A stretch of 64,000 nt of DNA from CAYPNF01 sp964411985. Lineage in GTDB: Bacteria > Verrucomicrobiota > Verrucomicrobiia > Limisphaerales > J093. This document shows, in pieces, positions 18,689 through 27,789 of the stretch. The stretch is from positions 56,388-120,387 of the forward strand of contig CAYPNF010000025.1 of the NCBI GenBank assembly GCA_964411985.1, read 5' to 3'. The position numbers and the translations under genes were made by a program. The notes under the pieces are model-generated. The model saw only the letters and a program-made list of their open reading frames with translations. It was not told where the DNA came from and ran no database searches. Position 1 is the stretch's first letter; each line of letters opens with the position of its first letter.

Positions 18689-18717
18689 TTGACAGAGGAC
18701 AGTACTTTACATTAGAA
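18689..18717 (+). promoter_or_regulatory. Possible promoter upstream of hybrid kinase 2
   Basis: The 282-base spacer between the nitroreductase-like gene and hybrid kinase 2 holds an exact TTGACA (18689-18694). After a 17-base spacer comes TTAGAA, which matches the -10 consensus poorly. Nothing else recognisable, such as a tRNA or a repeat, is seen in this spacer. Confidence 0.25.
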
Positions 18718-18845
18718 AGGTTGTTAATCTGTAGACCCAGTAAACGGGAACTCGTTGTGCATTGTTTCATAAAGCAGAGTGCCTCTAACTTGAATTATCC
18801 TCTGGGCCAGGCTCTCCTCGCCCATTCCGCCCAACTTCCATCGCC

Positions 18846-21800
18846 ATGAGGTCCGTGAAGCCATCCCCGGGCGAATCCGAAGCAGCCGACAACCTCGGGT
18901 TGAAGGAAAGCCTCGGACGGGAACTGGTGCAGGCGCGTGCTGTAGTCCAGCGTTTTCGCCGGGAGTTGGATCTGCGCGACTCGCTCTTGGAAGTCAGCCG
19001 ATTGCACCCAAGCCGAGATTTTTGGAACACGGTTCTCCAACGGCTTCTGTTGGAAACCCAGAGCAGCCAGGGTTGCTTGGCGCTGCTGGAGGGGGACGGG
19101 AACTTGGCTTTCATGGCCTGCACATGGCTCGCTGATTCTTTTGGACCGCCAACAGACGTTCCCCGTTTCACTCGCACCGAATGGGAGCCCTCTTGGCAGC
19201 CGGTCCTGGATCTCTCCGTCGCCGAAGTCCACACCGGTCCCCTAGCAGCGCTGGGGAGCAGCCTGACGCTGCGAAACGTCATGTCACTGGCGCTGCGCTG
19301 TGGCAACAAGACCCTCGGTTTGCTCGCTTTGGGCGAGGCTTCGGCTCCCTACAGTCCCGAGCAGGTGCACTTGATTCAATCCGTGGCACCCTTTCTCTCC
19401 TCCCTCATCGAATCTCGCCTGCAGCAAAACGCCCGGGATCTGGAGTTCAAGAGTGCCCACCTACTGCTGCAGCAGGGCGAAGCGCGGCTTCGGAACAAGC
19501 TGGACCAGATGTGCTACTCGCTGATGGTGTGGCAAGCTGCGGAGGGCGAGGGAGGGTTCGTGTTGAGTGACATGAACACCCAGGCCACCAGGCTCTGGCA
19601 GTGCCGAAGGAGCCAGGCGCTAGGCAAGACTCTAGGGGAGCTCCTGCCCGGGGAAAGCGGAGCGAATTTGAGACGGGTCTTGAGGCAGGTCTGGCAGCAA
19701 GGCAAAGCTGAAACCCACGAACTTTCCCTCTCCCTCGACCGCGGGCCGTTGCGGACTCTTCAGTGCTACGCTTACCGGCCTGAATCCAACGAGGTGGTGC
19801 TGCTGCTGGAAGACATTACAGAGGGAAGGCGCCGCGAATCGGCATTGCGCCAGAGCGAACGCCAATTCCGGATGATGGCGGACAATTCCGGTGACTTGAT
19901 CGCCTGTCTGGATACCGATGGCATCTTCCAATACATCTCGCCGTCCGCCTGGTGCTTGCTGGGTTTTGAGCCTGAGGAACTCCAAGGCAAATCCTGGTAT
20001 GACCACATCCATGAGGAGGACCAGGAGTTGGTCTCGAGCAATCACGCCGCCGTCCTGGAGAACCGATCCAGCCGCACGATCACCTTCCGAATCCGCCATC
20101 GCCAAGGGCATTACCTCTGGATGGAGACTTCCCTGCATGGCGTGCGCGCCGAGGAAACCGGCCACGGAGCCGAACTGCAAATCGCCGCTCGGGACATCAC
20201 GGAGCGCCGGATCGCCGAAGAGGCACTCCGTACCTCCGAACGGAGTTTTCGTGAAACGCTCGAAAACGTCAACTTGGTGGCCATCGGCACCGACGCCATC
20301 GGCACCATCACTTTCTGCAACAGTTTCTTCCTGAGACTGACGGGATGGACCCAGGAAGAGGTCCTGCAACGGAACTGGTACGATTTGTTTGTCGCCCTGC
20401 CCGGACGCCAGCAGATCAAGTCGGTTTGCCTGAAGGGAATGACTACGGGTACGATGCCGGCACACCAGGACTATGAGATTCTGACTCGATCTGGTCGCAA
20501 ACGCCTGGTTTCGTGGAGCAATTCCCTGCTGCGGGATGCCCAAGGCCATCTCCTGGGAAACCTCGGAATCGGCGAGGATATTACGGAACGTAACCAGGCC
20601 GAGCAGGCGCTAAACCAGACGGTTCTCCGTCTGAAAGACCTCGTGGACAACAGCTCGGATTGGGTCTGGGAAACCGACGCCGCCGGCCACTACACGTACT
20701 CCAGTTCCAAGGTACTCGACATCTTGGGATTCACCCCAGCGGAAGTGCTAGGGAAGAACATTCTGGATTTTGTCGCCCCCGCCGCACGGCCCCAGGTGGG
20801 CAATGTGCTGCTCTTTGCATCGCAGCGACAGGAGCGAATACAAACCCTGGAGCGAGAGTGCCTCCATCGGGACGGACGCAAGGTGCTGCTGGAGACCTCC
20901 GCCGCACCGGTGCTGAACAAGCACGGACTCCTTGCCGGCTTTCGGGGAATCGACCGCGATATCACCCGGCACCGGATGGCGGCCTATCGCATCCGGGAGC
21001 AAGAGAACCTGTTGGATCTGGCGAGCGACGCCATCGTGGTGCAGGACATGGAGGGAAAGGTGCTATCCTGGAATCGCGGAGCGGAACGTCTCTATGGCTG
21101 GCAGTCGAGCGAGGTCATTGGCTATCCGTTAACGAATTTCCTTCCGCGAAACACCAGCGCGCTGGAGACCGCCCGAAAGCGGCTTTTCCAAGCAGGCGAT
21201 TGGAGTGGGGAGCTTCAACAGCCTACGAAAGAAGGGAAGCGCGTAACCGTAAGCAGCCGCTGGACCCTCATGAAGGATCCCCAGCAGAATCCGCAGTCGA
21301 TCCTGATCATCAACACCGACATCACCGAGCGCAAGAAACTGGAAGCGCAATTCCTGCGAAGCCAGCGTATGGAGTCCATCGGCACCCTGGCCAGCGGGGT
21401 GGCTCATGACCTGAACAACATTCTGTCCCCCATCGCCCTCGCGGCCCCCTTGTTCCGCCAGAACCTGAGCAGCCAGGAGGAGGAAGCCTTGCTCAAGGCC
21501 ATCGAAGGAAGCACGCGGCGAGCCAAAGACATCATCAAACAACTGCTCACCTTCGCCCGTGGTATCGAAGGGAACCGCTCCAACCTCGACCCCAAAGTCC
21601 TGACCAAAGAAATCGCCCGGCTGGCAGCCGAAACGTTCCCGCGCGCGATCTCTGTCCAGTGCGAAACCCAGGACGACCTTTGGTGTGTGCTGGGCGACGC
21701 CACCCAAATCCACCAGGTGTTGTTGAATCTCTGCGTCAACGCACGCGATGCCATGCCTGAGGGAGGCCGACTGCGGCTGCAGGCAGAGAATGTAATCCTC

Positions 21801-22625
21801 GACGAGTCCGCTGCCGCCAGTGCCGGTTGCAGCAGCCCGGGCAAGTATGTCTTGCTGCGGATCTCCGACGACGGCTACGGAATTGCGCCAGAGATCCTCG
21901 ATCGCGTTTTCGATCCCTTCTTCACCACCAAGCCGTCCGGGAAAGGAACTGGGCTGGGCCTTTCCACGGTACTGGGCATCGTCAAAAGCCATCAGGGTTT
22001 CATCAACGTGCAGAGCGAGGTGGGCCGAGGCACGGTTTTCGAAGTGTATCTCCCGGCGCAGTTGAACGCCAAAGGAGCACCCACCGAACCCTCAGAAGGG
22101 TCCGTGCCTTGGGGCGAAGGGGAACTCGTCCTCGTGGTCGATGACGAACCTCACATCCGAGACGTCTTGACCGCTACCCTCGCGAAGCACGGGTACCAGG
22201 TCTTGGCCGCATCCGGGGGCTTCGACGCTCTGGAACTCCACGCCCAGCATGGAAAGAATCTTCGGCTCGTCTTCACGGACATCATGATGCCCGGCTTGGA
22301 CGGAGTGAAGCTGATCCGCACCCTCAAGGCGGCGGATCCAGACCTGCCTTGTATCGCAACCAGCGGGCTGGAGCTAAGTCAGAAAGCCGGAAGCCGCCTG
22401 GCAGAACTCAAATCCTTGGGGGTCACAGAGTACTTGGCCAAGCCGTTCACCCCGGAGGAACTCCTGCACACTGTGCGCCGTGTCTTATCAGCTCAGCAGG
22501 TGCAGCGGAATCTAAGCATCGCACCCAAGACCGCCCAGTCTTTGGAGAGCAACCGCCCAATTCCCAATCTCGAGGACGAACCACCGCGCCAAACCACCAG
22601 CACGGAAATCAAATCCGAACTTTGA
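18846..22625 (+). CDS. Hybrid sensor histidine kinase 2 (GAF-PAS x5-HisKA-HATPase-REC)
   Basis: A 1259-residue soluble kinase. An N-terminal GAF-like domain (about 40-190) is followed by a weak PAS (220-330) and four clear PAS/PAC units (335-460, 465-590, 595-715, 720-835), each ending in a DITE-type junction. HisKA follows with His854 in SGVAHDLNNILSP, then HATPase with SDDGYGIAPE and GKGTGLGLST. The C-terminal receiver has Asp1145 in VFTDIMMPGLDG. Organisation resembles hybrid kinase 1, but it lies on the other strand and the sequences differ clearly. The last 17 bases overlap the convergent M42 aminopeptidase gene. There is no membrane helix or output domain. Confidence 0.92.
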   Translation: MRSVKPSPGESEAADNLGLKESLGRELVQARAVVQRFRRELDLRDSLLEVSRLHPSRDFWNTVLQRLLLETQSSQGCLALLEGDGNLAFMACTWLADSFGPPTDVPRFTRTEWEPSWQPVLDLSVAEVHTGPLAALGSSLTLRNVMSLALRCGNKTLGLLALGEASAPYSPEQVHLIQSVAPFLSSLIESRLQQNARDLEFKSAHLLLQQGEARLRNKLDQMCYSLMVWQAAEGEGGFVLSDMNTQATRLWQCRRSQALGKTLGELLPGESGANLRRVLRQVWQQGKAETHELSLSLDRGPLRTLQCYAYRPESNEVVLLLEDITEGRRRESALRQSERQFRMMADNSGDLIACLDTDGIFQYISPSAWCLLGFEPEELQGKSWYDHIHEEDQELVSSNHAAVLENRSSRTITFRIRHRQGHYLWMETSLHGVRAEETGHGAELQIAARDITERRIAEEALRTSERSFRETLENVNLVAIGTDAIGTITFCNSFFLRLTGWTQEEVLQRNWYDLFVALPGRQQIKSVCLKGMTTGTMPAHQDYEILTRSGRKRLVSWSNSLLRDAQGHLLGNLGIGEDITERNQAEQALNQTVLRLKDLVDNSSDWVWETDAAGHYTYSSSKVLDILGFTPAEVLGKNILDFVAPAARPQVGNVLLFASQRQERIQTLERECLHRDGRKVLLETSAAPVLNKHGLLAGFRGIDRDITRHRMAAYRIREQENLLDLASDAIVVQDMEGKVLSWNRGAERLYGWQSSEVIGYPLTNFLPRNTSALETARKRLFQAGDWSGELQQPTKEGKRVTVSSRWTLMKDPQQNPQSILIINTDITERKKLEAQFLRSQRMESIGTLASGVAHDLNNILSPIALAAPLFRQNLSSQEEEALLKAIEGSTRRAKDIIKQLLTFARGIEGNRSNLDPKVLTKEIARLAAETFPRAISVQCETQDDLWCVLGDATQIHQVLLNLCVNARDAMPEGGRLRLQAENVILDESAAASAGCSSPGKYVLLRISDDGYGIAPEILDRVFDPFFTTKPSGKGTGLGLSTVLGIVKSHQGFINVQSEVGRGTVFEVYLPAQLNAKGAPTEPSEGSVPWGEGELVLVVDDEPHIRDVLTATLAKHGYQVLAASGGFDALELHAQHGKNLRLVFTDIMMPGLDGVKLIRTLKAADPDLPCIATSGLELSQKAGSRLAELKSLGVTEYLAKPFTPEELLHTVRRVLSAQQVQRNLSIAPKTAQSLESNRPIPNLEDEPPRQTTSTEIKSEL

Positions 22626-23679
22626 ACTGCTCGCCCGGCTTGAGGGAGAGGGCAAACGCAGCCATCAACTCCGGAATCTGCTCCAGATCCTTCAGACTGA
22701 CCAGTTCCACCGGGGAATGCATGTAGCGGTTCGGCAAGCTAATCAGCGCCGAAGGAATGCCGCCCCGGGTCCAAAAGATCACATCCGTGTCCGTTCCTGA
22801 CGTCGCGGAAATTGCCTCGTGCTGCAATTTGATCTTTTCCTTCTTGGCCACACTCTCCAACCGGGCCACCACTTCGCGATGGTTGCATCCGCCGTGGGTC
22901 AGAGTAGGCCCCTTCCCAATGCGAATGTCCCCATGCTGGATCGCGCTCACCGTGGGATAGTCCGTGGCATGGGTCACATCCACCACGAGCGCCACGTCCG
23001 GGTTCACGCTATACGCAATCTGGCGCGCGCCAAAAAGGCCTATCTCCTCCATGATGTTGGACACAGCGCAAACCTCCGCCCGCAGGGTGCCCTTGGCTTT
23101 GCCGAGCAATCGCAGGGTTTCCGCCACGGCAAAAGTGCCCACCCGGTTGTCAAAAGCCCGAGCCACCGCCAGGTCCTTGCGCAGCATCTCGAACTCGTCC
23201 ACCAAGGTCACCGGGTCGGCAATCGAGACCAACCCTTGCGCCTCCGAGCGACTCGAAGCCCCAATGTCGACGAAGAGGTCATGCATTTTCGGCACTTTCC
23301 GCTCGCCCTCCTCTTTCGTCAGGTGCGGCGCCACATTGCCAATCACGCCTTTCACTGGTCCCTTCGGGGTGTGGATCACCACTCGCTGCGCTTTGAGCGT
23401 GGCGGGGTCCACGCCTCCAATGCGCCGGACATAGACATACCCATCCTTGTCGACATAGTTGACCGCCATGCCGATCTCGTCGGCGTGGCCCGCCAGCATC
23501 AAGCGTGGCGACCCACCCTTGTTCAGAACGGCCACGCAGTTGCCGTAGGCGTCCGAATAAGTCTCGTCCGCAAATTGCGCCGCGTAGTCCATCCAAACCC
23601 GCTGCCCCCGAACTTCATGGCCCGAAGGACTCGGTGTGTTGAGGAGAGTTTTGAGAAAAGCAAGAGACTGATCGCGCAT
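22609..23679 (-). CDS. M42-family metallo-aminopeptidase (tetrahedral type)
   Basis: A cytoplasmic di-metal aminopeptidase of 356 residues, the standard family length. Metal and catalytic motifs are in order: AGHADEIG, ARAFDNRVG, MEEIG, a metal-ligand Asp in VVDVTHATD and His in YMHSP. M42 enzymes form dodecameric tetrahedra that finish peptide degradation; some relatives act as endoglucanases, but the intact metal set favours peptidase. Its 3' end overlaps hybrid kinase 2 by 17 bases on the opposite strand. A repeat-bearing spacer lies upstream. Confidence 0.9.
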   Translation of the reverse strand: MRDQSLAFLKTLLNTPSPSGHEVRGQRVWMDYAAQFADETYSDAYGNCVAVLNKGGSPRLMLAGHADEIGMAVNYVDKDGYVYVRRIGGVDPATLKAQRVVIHTPKGPVKGVIGNVAPHLTKEEGERKVPKMHDLFVDIGASSRSEAQGLVSIADPVTLVDEFEMLRKDLAVARAFDNRVGTFAVAETLRLLGKAKGTLRAEVCAVSNIMEEIGLFGARQIAYSVNPDVALVVDVTHATDYPTVSAIQHGDIRIGKGPTLTHGGCNHREVVARLESVAKKEKIKLQHEAISATSGTDTDVIFWTRGGIPSALISLPNRYMHSPVELVSLKDLEQIPELMAAFALSLKPGEQFKVRI

Positions 23680-23777
23680 GAGCCCGATTCAAGCGGAAGC
23701 ACATTGGGGAGGAAACAAAAAAATACCTCCACCACACGGTTGAACATCGCCTGTTTCCGCCGGACGAAAGAACTGAC

Positions 23778-23845
23778 TTCACCATGAAGAGCACGAAGGA
23801 CCATGAAGAGGGTCTTTCTTAATGTCTCATGCGCTTCATGGTGAA
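23778..23845. repeat. Interrupted 12-bp inverted repeat with internal direct repeat
   Basis: TTCACCATGAAG (23778-23789) and its exact reverse complement CTTCATGGTGAA (23834-23845) enclose a 44-base interior in which a few more bases pair (GCA with TGC). ACCATGAAGAG also occurs twice directly (23781-23791 and 23800-23810). It lies in the 291-base spacer between the M42 gene and the amino-acid transporter. A second small palindrome, GCGGTG-agg-CACCGC, is at 23911-23925. The layout resembles a dispersed intergenic palindrome rather than a terminator, since no T-run follows. Confidence 0.6.
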
Positions 23846-23970
23846 CCCATCGTCCGTCCTTTCCGACTTCTGTGGCTTCCCGAACTGGGCCATGGAGATC
23901 ACGCTTCGGCGCGGTGAGGCACCGCCACCCTGCCGGGGTCCGTGACAACGGGTGCGGCCAGCCCGTGCGC

Positions 23971-25518
23971 TTAAGTCCCTCCGGGTTTCCCCTCGGCCGC
24001 ATGGAGTTTACTCCGTCTGATACCGTAGAACAGATAGACGACGAGCCCGATCAACATCCAGATCACGAACCGCAGCCAAGTAATCCCCGGCAACTCGCAC
24101 ATGAGGTATCCGCAGCAAAGGATCGCACCGATCGGCACCCATGGTACCAGAGGCGTGCGGAACGGTCGATGACGCTGGGGATCCGTTCGGCGCAGGACGA
24201 GAATCCCGACCGCCACCAGGATGAAGGCCGCCAAAGTGCCGATGTTGGTCAACTCCACCATCTCGTTGATGTTGGTGATCGCCGAGAACACCGCCACGAG
24301 GACACCCGTCAGAATGGTGGTGACATGAGGAGTCCGGTATCGCGGGTGCACCCGGGCCGCCCAAGGGGGTAAAAGGCCGTCACGGGCCATGGAAAAGAAG
24401 ATCCGGGGCTGCCCCAGTTGAAAGGCGATCAGCACTGAGGTGTTGGCCATCAAGGCCCCCGCTGAAATCACTCCCGCCACCCAGTTCATTCCCAGATTCG
24501 AAAAGGCAAAGGCTAGCGGCTCCGCCGTGCCTAGACTCTTCCAGGGGGTCAGACCCGTCAGCACGATCGCCACCACCACGTACACCACCGTGCAAACAAG
24601 CAGACTCGCGATGATCCCGATCGGCATATCCCGCTGCGGATTGCGGGCCTCCTCGGCCGCGGTGGACACGGCATCAAATCCGATGTAGGCGAAGAAAATG
24701 ATGGCGGCGGCGCTGGAAATTCCTGCAAACCCGTTTGGGGCGAAGGGAGTCCAATTCTCCGGCTTGACGTAAAAAGCCCCCAGCGCCACGAAGAAGAAGA
24801 TCACGGCGAGCTTGACCACCACCATCACCGTGTTGAAGCCGGCGCTCTCCCGAATGCCCCGCACCAGCAACCAGGTGAGCGCAGCGACAATCCCCAGGGC
24901 CGGCAGGTTGAAAACGATGGGCATCCCCAGCAGATGGGGCGCCGCTTGAATGGCCTGGGAGTCTCGCAGCATCGCCGCCCCCAACTGCGCGAGGTCCTTG
25001 TGGGCGGCGGTGTACTCCGCCACCTGGGCCGCTGCTTGCACCGCAGAGCGGTAGTCCGTGCCGAGCCATACCGGCAGATTCCATCCAAGACCACGGAACA
25101 ACTCCTGGAAATACGCCGACCAGGAGATGGCCACCGCCACATTCCCCACCGCATATTCAAGGATCAGATCCCAGCCGATCAACCAGGCAGCCAACTCTCC
25201 AAGCGTGGCATAGGCGTAGGTGTAGGCCGACCCGGCGACCGGAACCATCGAGGCAAACTCCGCGTAACAGAGCGCGGCAAAGCTGCACGCGATCGCCACC
25301 AGCAAAAAGGAAACGGAAAGAGCTGGCCCGGCCCCAAGGTGCCCCTCGCCGCCCGCCGCCGCCGTTCCAACGGTGGAGAAAATCCCAGCGCCCACGATGG
25401 CTCCGATCCCCAGAGCCGTCAGTTGCCAGGGGCCAAGAGTGCGACGTAGCTGGCGCCCAGGATGCTCGCTCTCAGAGATCAGGCTCTCCAGGGACTTGAT
25501 GCGAAAGAAGCGTGCCAT
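23971..25518 (-). CDS. APC-superfamily cationic amino-acid transporter (CAT/YfnA-like)
   Basis: An inner-membrane amino-acid permease of 515 residues with about 12 to 14 helices. The first helix carries the APC substrate motif IGAIVGAGIF. Later family signatures are PVAGSAYTYAYATLGE, FFAYIGFDAVSTAAEEARNPQRDMP and RIFFSMARDGLLPPW. These match the CAT subgroup (YfnA/CtrA) that carries neutral or basic amino acids. It follows the pseudopilin gene on the same strand after an 81-base spacer. The exact substrate is not readable. Confidence 0.9.
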   Translation of the reverse strand: MARFFRIKSLESLISESEHPGRQLRRTLGPWQLTALGIGAIVGAGIFSTVGTAAAGGEGHLGAGPALSVSFLLVAIACSFAALCYAEFASMVPVAGSAYTYAYATLGELAAWLIGWDLILEYAVGNVAVAISWSAYFQELFRGLGWNLPVWLGTDYRSAVQAAAQVAEYTAAHKDLAQLGAAMLRDSQAIQAAPHLLGMPIVFNLPALGIVAALTWLLVRGIRESAGFNTVMVVVKLAVIFFFVALGAFYVKPENWTPFAPNGFAGISSAAAIIFFAYIGFDAVSTAAEEARNPQRDMPIGIIASLLVCTVVYVVVAIVLTGLTPWKSLGTAEPLAFAFSNLGMNWVAGVISAGALMANTSVLIAFQLGQPRIFFSMARDGLLPPWAARVHPRYRTPHVTTILTGVLVAVFSAITNINEMVELTNIGTLAAFILVAVGILVLRRTDPQRHRPFRTPLVPWVPIGAILCCGYLMCELPGITWLRFVIWMLIGLVVYLFYGIRRSKLHAAEGKPGGT

Positions 25519-25599
25519 GAACGTGGTTTCCCAGTTGTCCGCAACGGAAATCAGACCGCCGCAAGAAAAGTCAAAGCCGAACGAGGCATCGAATCCGGA

Positions 25600-26439
25600 C
25601 TACTTTGACTTGGCTGTCGCCCGTTGCTGCAGCCAGGCAACGTCGCGATTGTTGGGAGAGGCTATGTCGTGGCCGTGGAAATCGGTGGTCTTGGCCGGGT
25701 TCGTCGTACGGGGATCGGTCCACTTATGAATCTCCACGTGGGAATCGGCAAACGCGAACGTGCTCGAGGGCTTATGGTTATTGGCAGGAAGATGATAGAA
25801 GGCCGACCGGTTCAGCCGAAGGCCGAAGAAGGGGCGGCAGATGCTGTCACTGTGAATCTCACTAAACACAAACAGATCGGCGGGCCCTGGCATATTAATG
25901 TCGGTACTTCGCTTGTAGACGTTGTATTGGTCGCTGTACGGGTTGTCCCGGTAGCGATCCCCCTCCCAGCCGACATGGGAATTCATGCCGTAGCTTCGAA
26001 CCACCGGTAGATTTTTCCCCCCGATTTGAACCGTCCCCTTATCCGAAGGACACCGGTAAATCTCGGAGGACTTGAGATAGGGCCCGAACAGCGAGTACCT
26101 GGGGTCGATGAGTTTGAACAGGTTCGTATTGTCTGCCATGGAGGATTCGAAACTCCCACCCACCCAGGTCAGCGGTGCCTTGGCATCGGTGCCGCTGCCG
26201 TTGACCACCAAAACTTCACGGTTGTCGCCAGAATAGAGGACCCAGATCACCGACAACTGCTTGAGGTTGTTGGCGCACTGGATCGCTTTCGCCTTCCCTT
26301 TGGCCTTGGACAATGCGGGGAGGAGCATGCCCGCCAGAATCGCGATAATCGCGATCACCACCAGCAACTCGATGAGGGTGAAGCCAGGCCGGTCGACGTT
26401 TCGCCTGGTGAATCGCCAACCCAAAGTGAGGTTTGTCAT
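25600..26439 (-). CDS. Type II secretion-like pseudopilin (prepilin-type N-terminus)
   Basis: A 279-residue protein with a prepilin peptidase site at about residue 19: PG before FTLIELLVVIAIIAILAGMLLPAL. The glutamate at mature position 5 needed for pilin assembly is present. The rest is an exported globular part with many Tyr, Asn and Pro residues and the segment STFAFADSHVEIHKW near the end. This corresponds to the C-terminal H-x9-DG type feature of the abundant single-copy pseudopilins of Planctomycetes and Verrucomicrobia. No secretion ATPase or other pilins are adjacent, so it is a stand-alone representative of that group. Its role is unknown. Confidence 0.85.
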   Translation of the reverse strand: MTNLTLGWRFTRRNVDRPGFTLIELLVVIAIIAILAGMLLPALSKAKGKAKAIQCANNLKQLSVIWVLYSGDNREVLVVNGSGTDAKAPLTWVGGSFESSMADNTNLFKLIDPRYSLFGPYLKSSEIYRCPSDKGTVQIGGKNLPVVRSYGMNSHVGWEGDRYRDNPYSDQYNVYKRSTDINMPGPADLFVFSEIHSDSICRPFFGLRLNRSAFYHLPANNHKPSSTFAFADSHVEIHKWTDPRTTNPAKTTDFHGHDIASPNNRDVAWLQQRATAKSK

Positions 26440-26513
26440 TGATTCGAGCCTTTTTCTAGGGAAAATGATTGCAACCGAGCCACTCTAAGGTGGCTGGTTC
26501 ACTGAAAGCAAGT

Positions 26514-26589
26514 GTGCGCTGCGATGCACATTGGGGGTCCGCTCCCCCCTTTAGCGCACCTTCCTGATTAGCGAGGCAAAACTAATCAG
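26514..26589 (+). promoter_or_regulatory. Structured leader: two adjacent stem-loops upstream of the respiratory operon
   Basis: GTGCGCT (26514-26520) pairs exactly with AGCGCAC (26553-26559), enclosing a small TGC-gat-GCA hairpin and a GGGGG/CCCCC hairpin (26533-26549). A second hairpin follows five bases later: CTGATTAG (26564-26571) and CTAATCAG (26582-26589). It ends 72 bases before the first codon of the operon. The remaining spacer between the divergent pseudopilin gene and the operon (26440-26661) is AT-rich toward the operon and probably holds its promoter. An RNA structure or protein operator are both possible. Confidence 0.4.
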
Positions 26590-26661
26590 CCTTAATTTGT
26601 TTAACTTACAACAACTTTTGCAAATACGGTTGCAGAACAAAGCCTGTGGTGCTAATACCTA

Positions 26662-27789
26662 ATGCACATGACTGCGTTTCCAGCTGTCGACCCGATTCCA
26701 CTGCCGGCCCCTGTCTGGCTGTTTAAGGCATTACACGTCGTAACCCTCTCGCTTCACTTCGTCGCCTTGGAGATGTTGCTCGGAGGGCTTCTCATCGCAG
26801 TGTGGCTTAACTTCTCCGGAAAAAAGCAAGGGGATCCTCTCCTCCGCACGCGAATGAATGCCTCCGCAAGTCTAGCGAACCGGCTTCCGGTGGTCATGAC
26901 GTATGTGATCAACCTCGGAGTTCCACCCCTGCTTTTCGCCCAGGTCTTGTACGGACGCGCCTTGTACACGAGCAGCGTCCTGATCGGCGTGTACTGGATC
27001 GGAGTGATCTTCCTCCTGACGCTCTGCTACTGGCTTCTGTACCGCTTCGCCGCAGCCTGCGCCGAGGCTCGCTCCGGGTGGTGGCTAGGGGCCGCCTCCT
27101 GGCTTATCGCCGGAGTGATTGCCAAGATCTACTCCGCCAACATGACCCTGATGCTCCGTCCGGAGGTATGGCAGGGGATGTATGCTCAGGATGCCTTGGG
27201 CAGCCATCTTCCCACTGGTGACCCCACCCTTCTCTTTCGTTGGCTGTTCATGCTGACCGGAGGATTTGTGGCAGCAGGTATCTGGATGATTTGGCTGGCG
27301 GGCCGCAAATCCTTGGAAGCGGACTGCAGGACTTACCTCTCCTCCTTGGGAGGCCGGGTAGCGATCGCCGGAGCGCTCTTGCAGGCAGTCCTGGCCTACC
27401 TCGTTTGGAACAATCAAACCGAGGTCGTCCGGGCGGCGGTCTCCAAGCACACCCTCACCGCCTCCGCCGGATATGCCTGGATTGCCATGATGGTCGTGGT
27501 CCTCGGAGTTGGGGGAGTCGCTGCGATTCGGAAGCTCACAACCCCTGTCTTCTCGGCGGCCGCAACCGCGGTTGGGATTGTGACGATCATGGCGATGACC
27601 TTGTTCCGTGATGGCCTGCGAGACATGACGCTGCTCAGCAAGGGCTTTGACGTTTGGGAGCGAAAGCTGCAAACCAATTGGAGCGTGGTGATCATCTTCC
27701 TGGTTACCTTCGTCATCGGGCTCGTGTTCGCAGGATGGTTGATTTCCGTAGTAATCCGGGCGCGTCCGGTCAAAGAGAAGGTGGCATAG
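26662..27789 (+). CDS. Multi-helix membrane protein, CydA-like N-terminus, first gene of respiratory operon
   Basis: A 375-residue membrane protein with about 9 hydrophobic helices. Its N-terminal helix holds two histidines, His25 and His32, in LHVVTLSLHFVALEMLLGG. This resembles the start of cytochrome bd subunit I, where an N-terminal His in a YHFLF-type motif binds haem b595. The GRQPW-type C-terminal signature of CydA is not present; instead there is LFRDGLRDMTLLSK. It is therefore probably a paralogous, perhaps structural or haem-b-binding, subunit. The next gene, for a Rieske protein, starts immediately after its stop. ATG 26668 is an alternative start; neither has a clear ribosome-binding site. 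Confidence 0.7.
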   Translation: MHMTAFPAVDPIPLPAPVWLFKALHVVTLSLHFVALEMLLGGLLIAVWLNFSGKKQGDPLLRTRMNASASLANRLPVVMTYVINLGVPPLLFAQVLYGRALYTSSVLIGVYWIGVIFLLTLCYWLLYRFAAACAEARSGWWLGAASWLIAGVIAKIYSANMTLMLRPEVWQGMYAQDALGSHLPTGDPTLLFRWLFMLTGGFVAAGIWMIWLAGRKSLEADCRTYLSSLGGRVAIAGALLQAVLAYLVWNNQTEVVRAAVSKHTLTASAGYAWIAMMVVVLGVGGVAAIRKLTTPVFSAAATAVGIVTIMAMTLFRDGLRDMTLLSKGFDVWERKLQTNWSVVIIFLVTFVIGLVFAGWLISVVIRARPVKEKVA

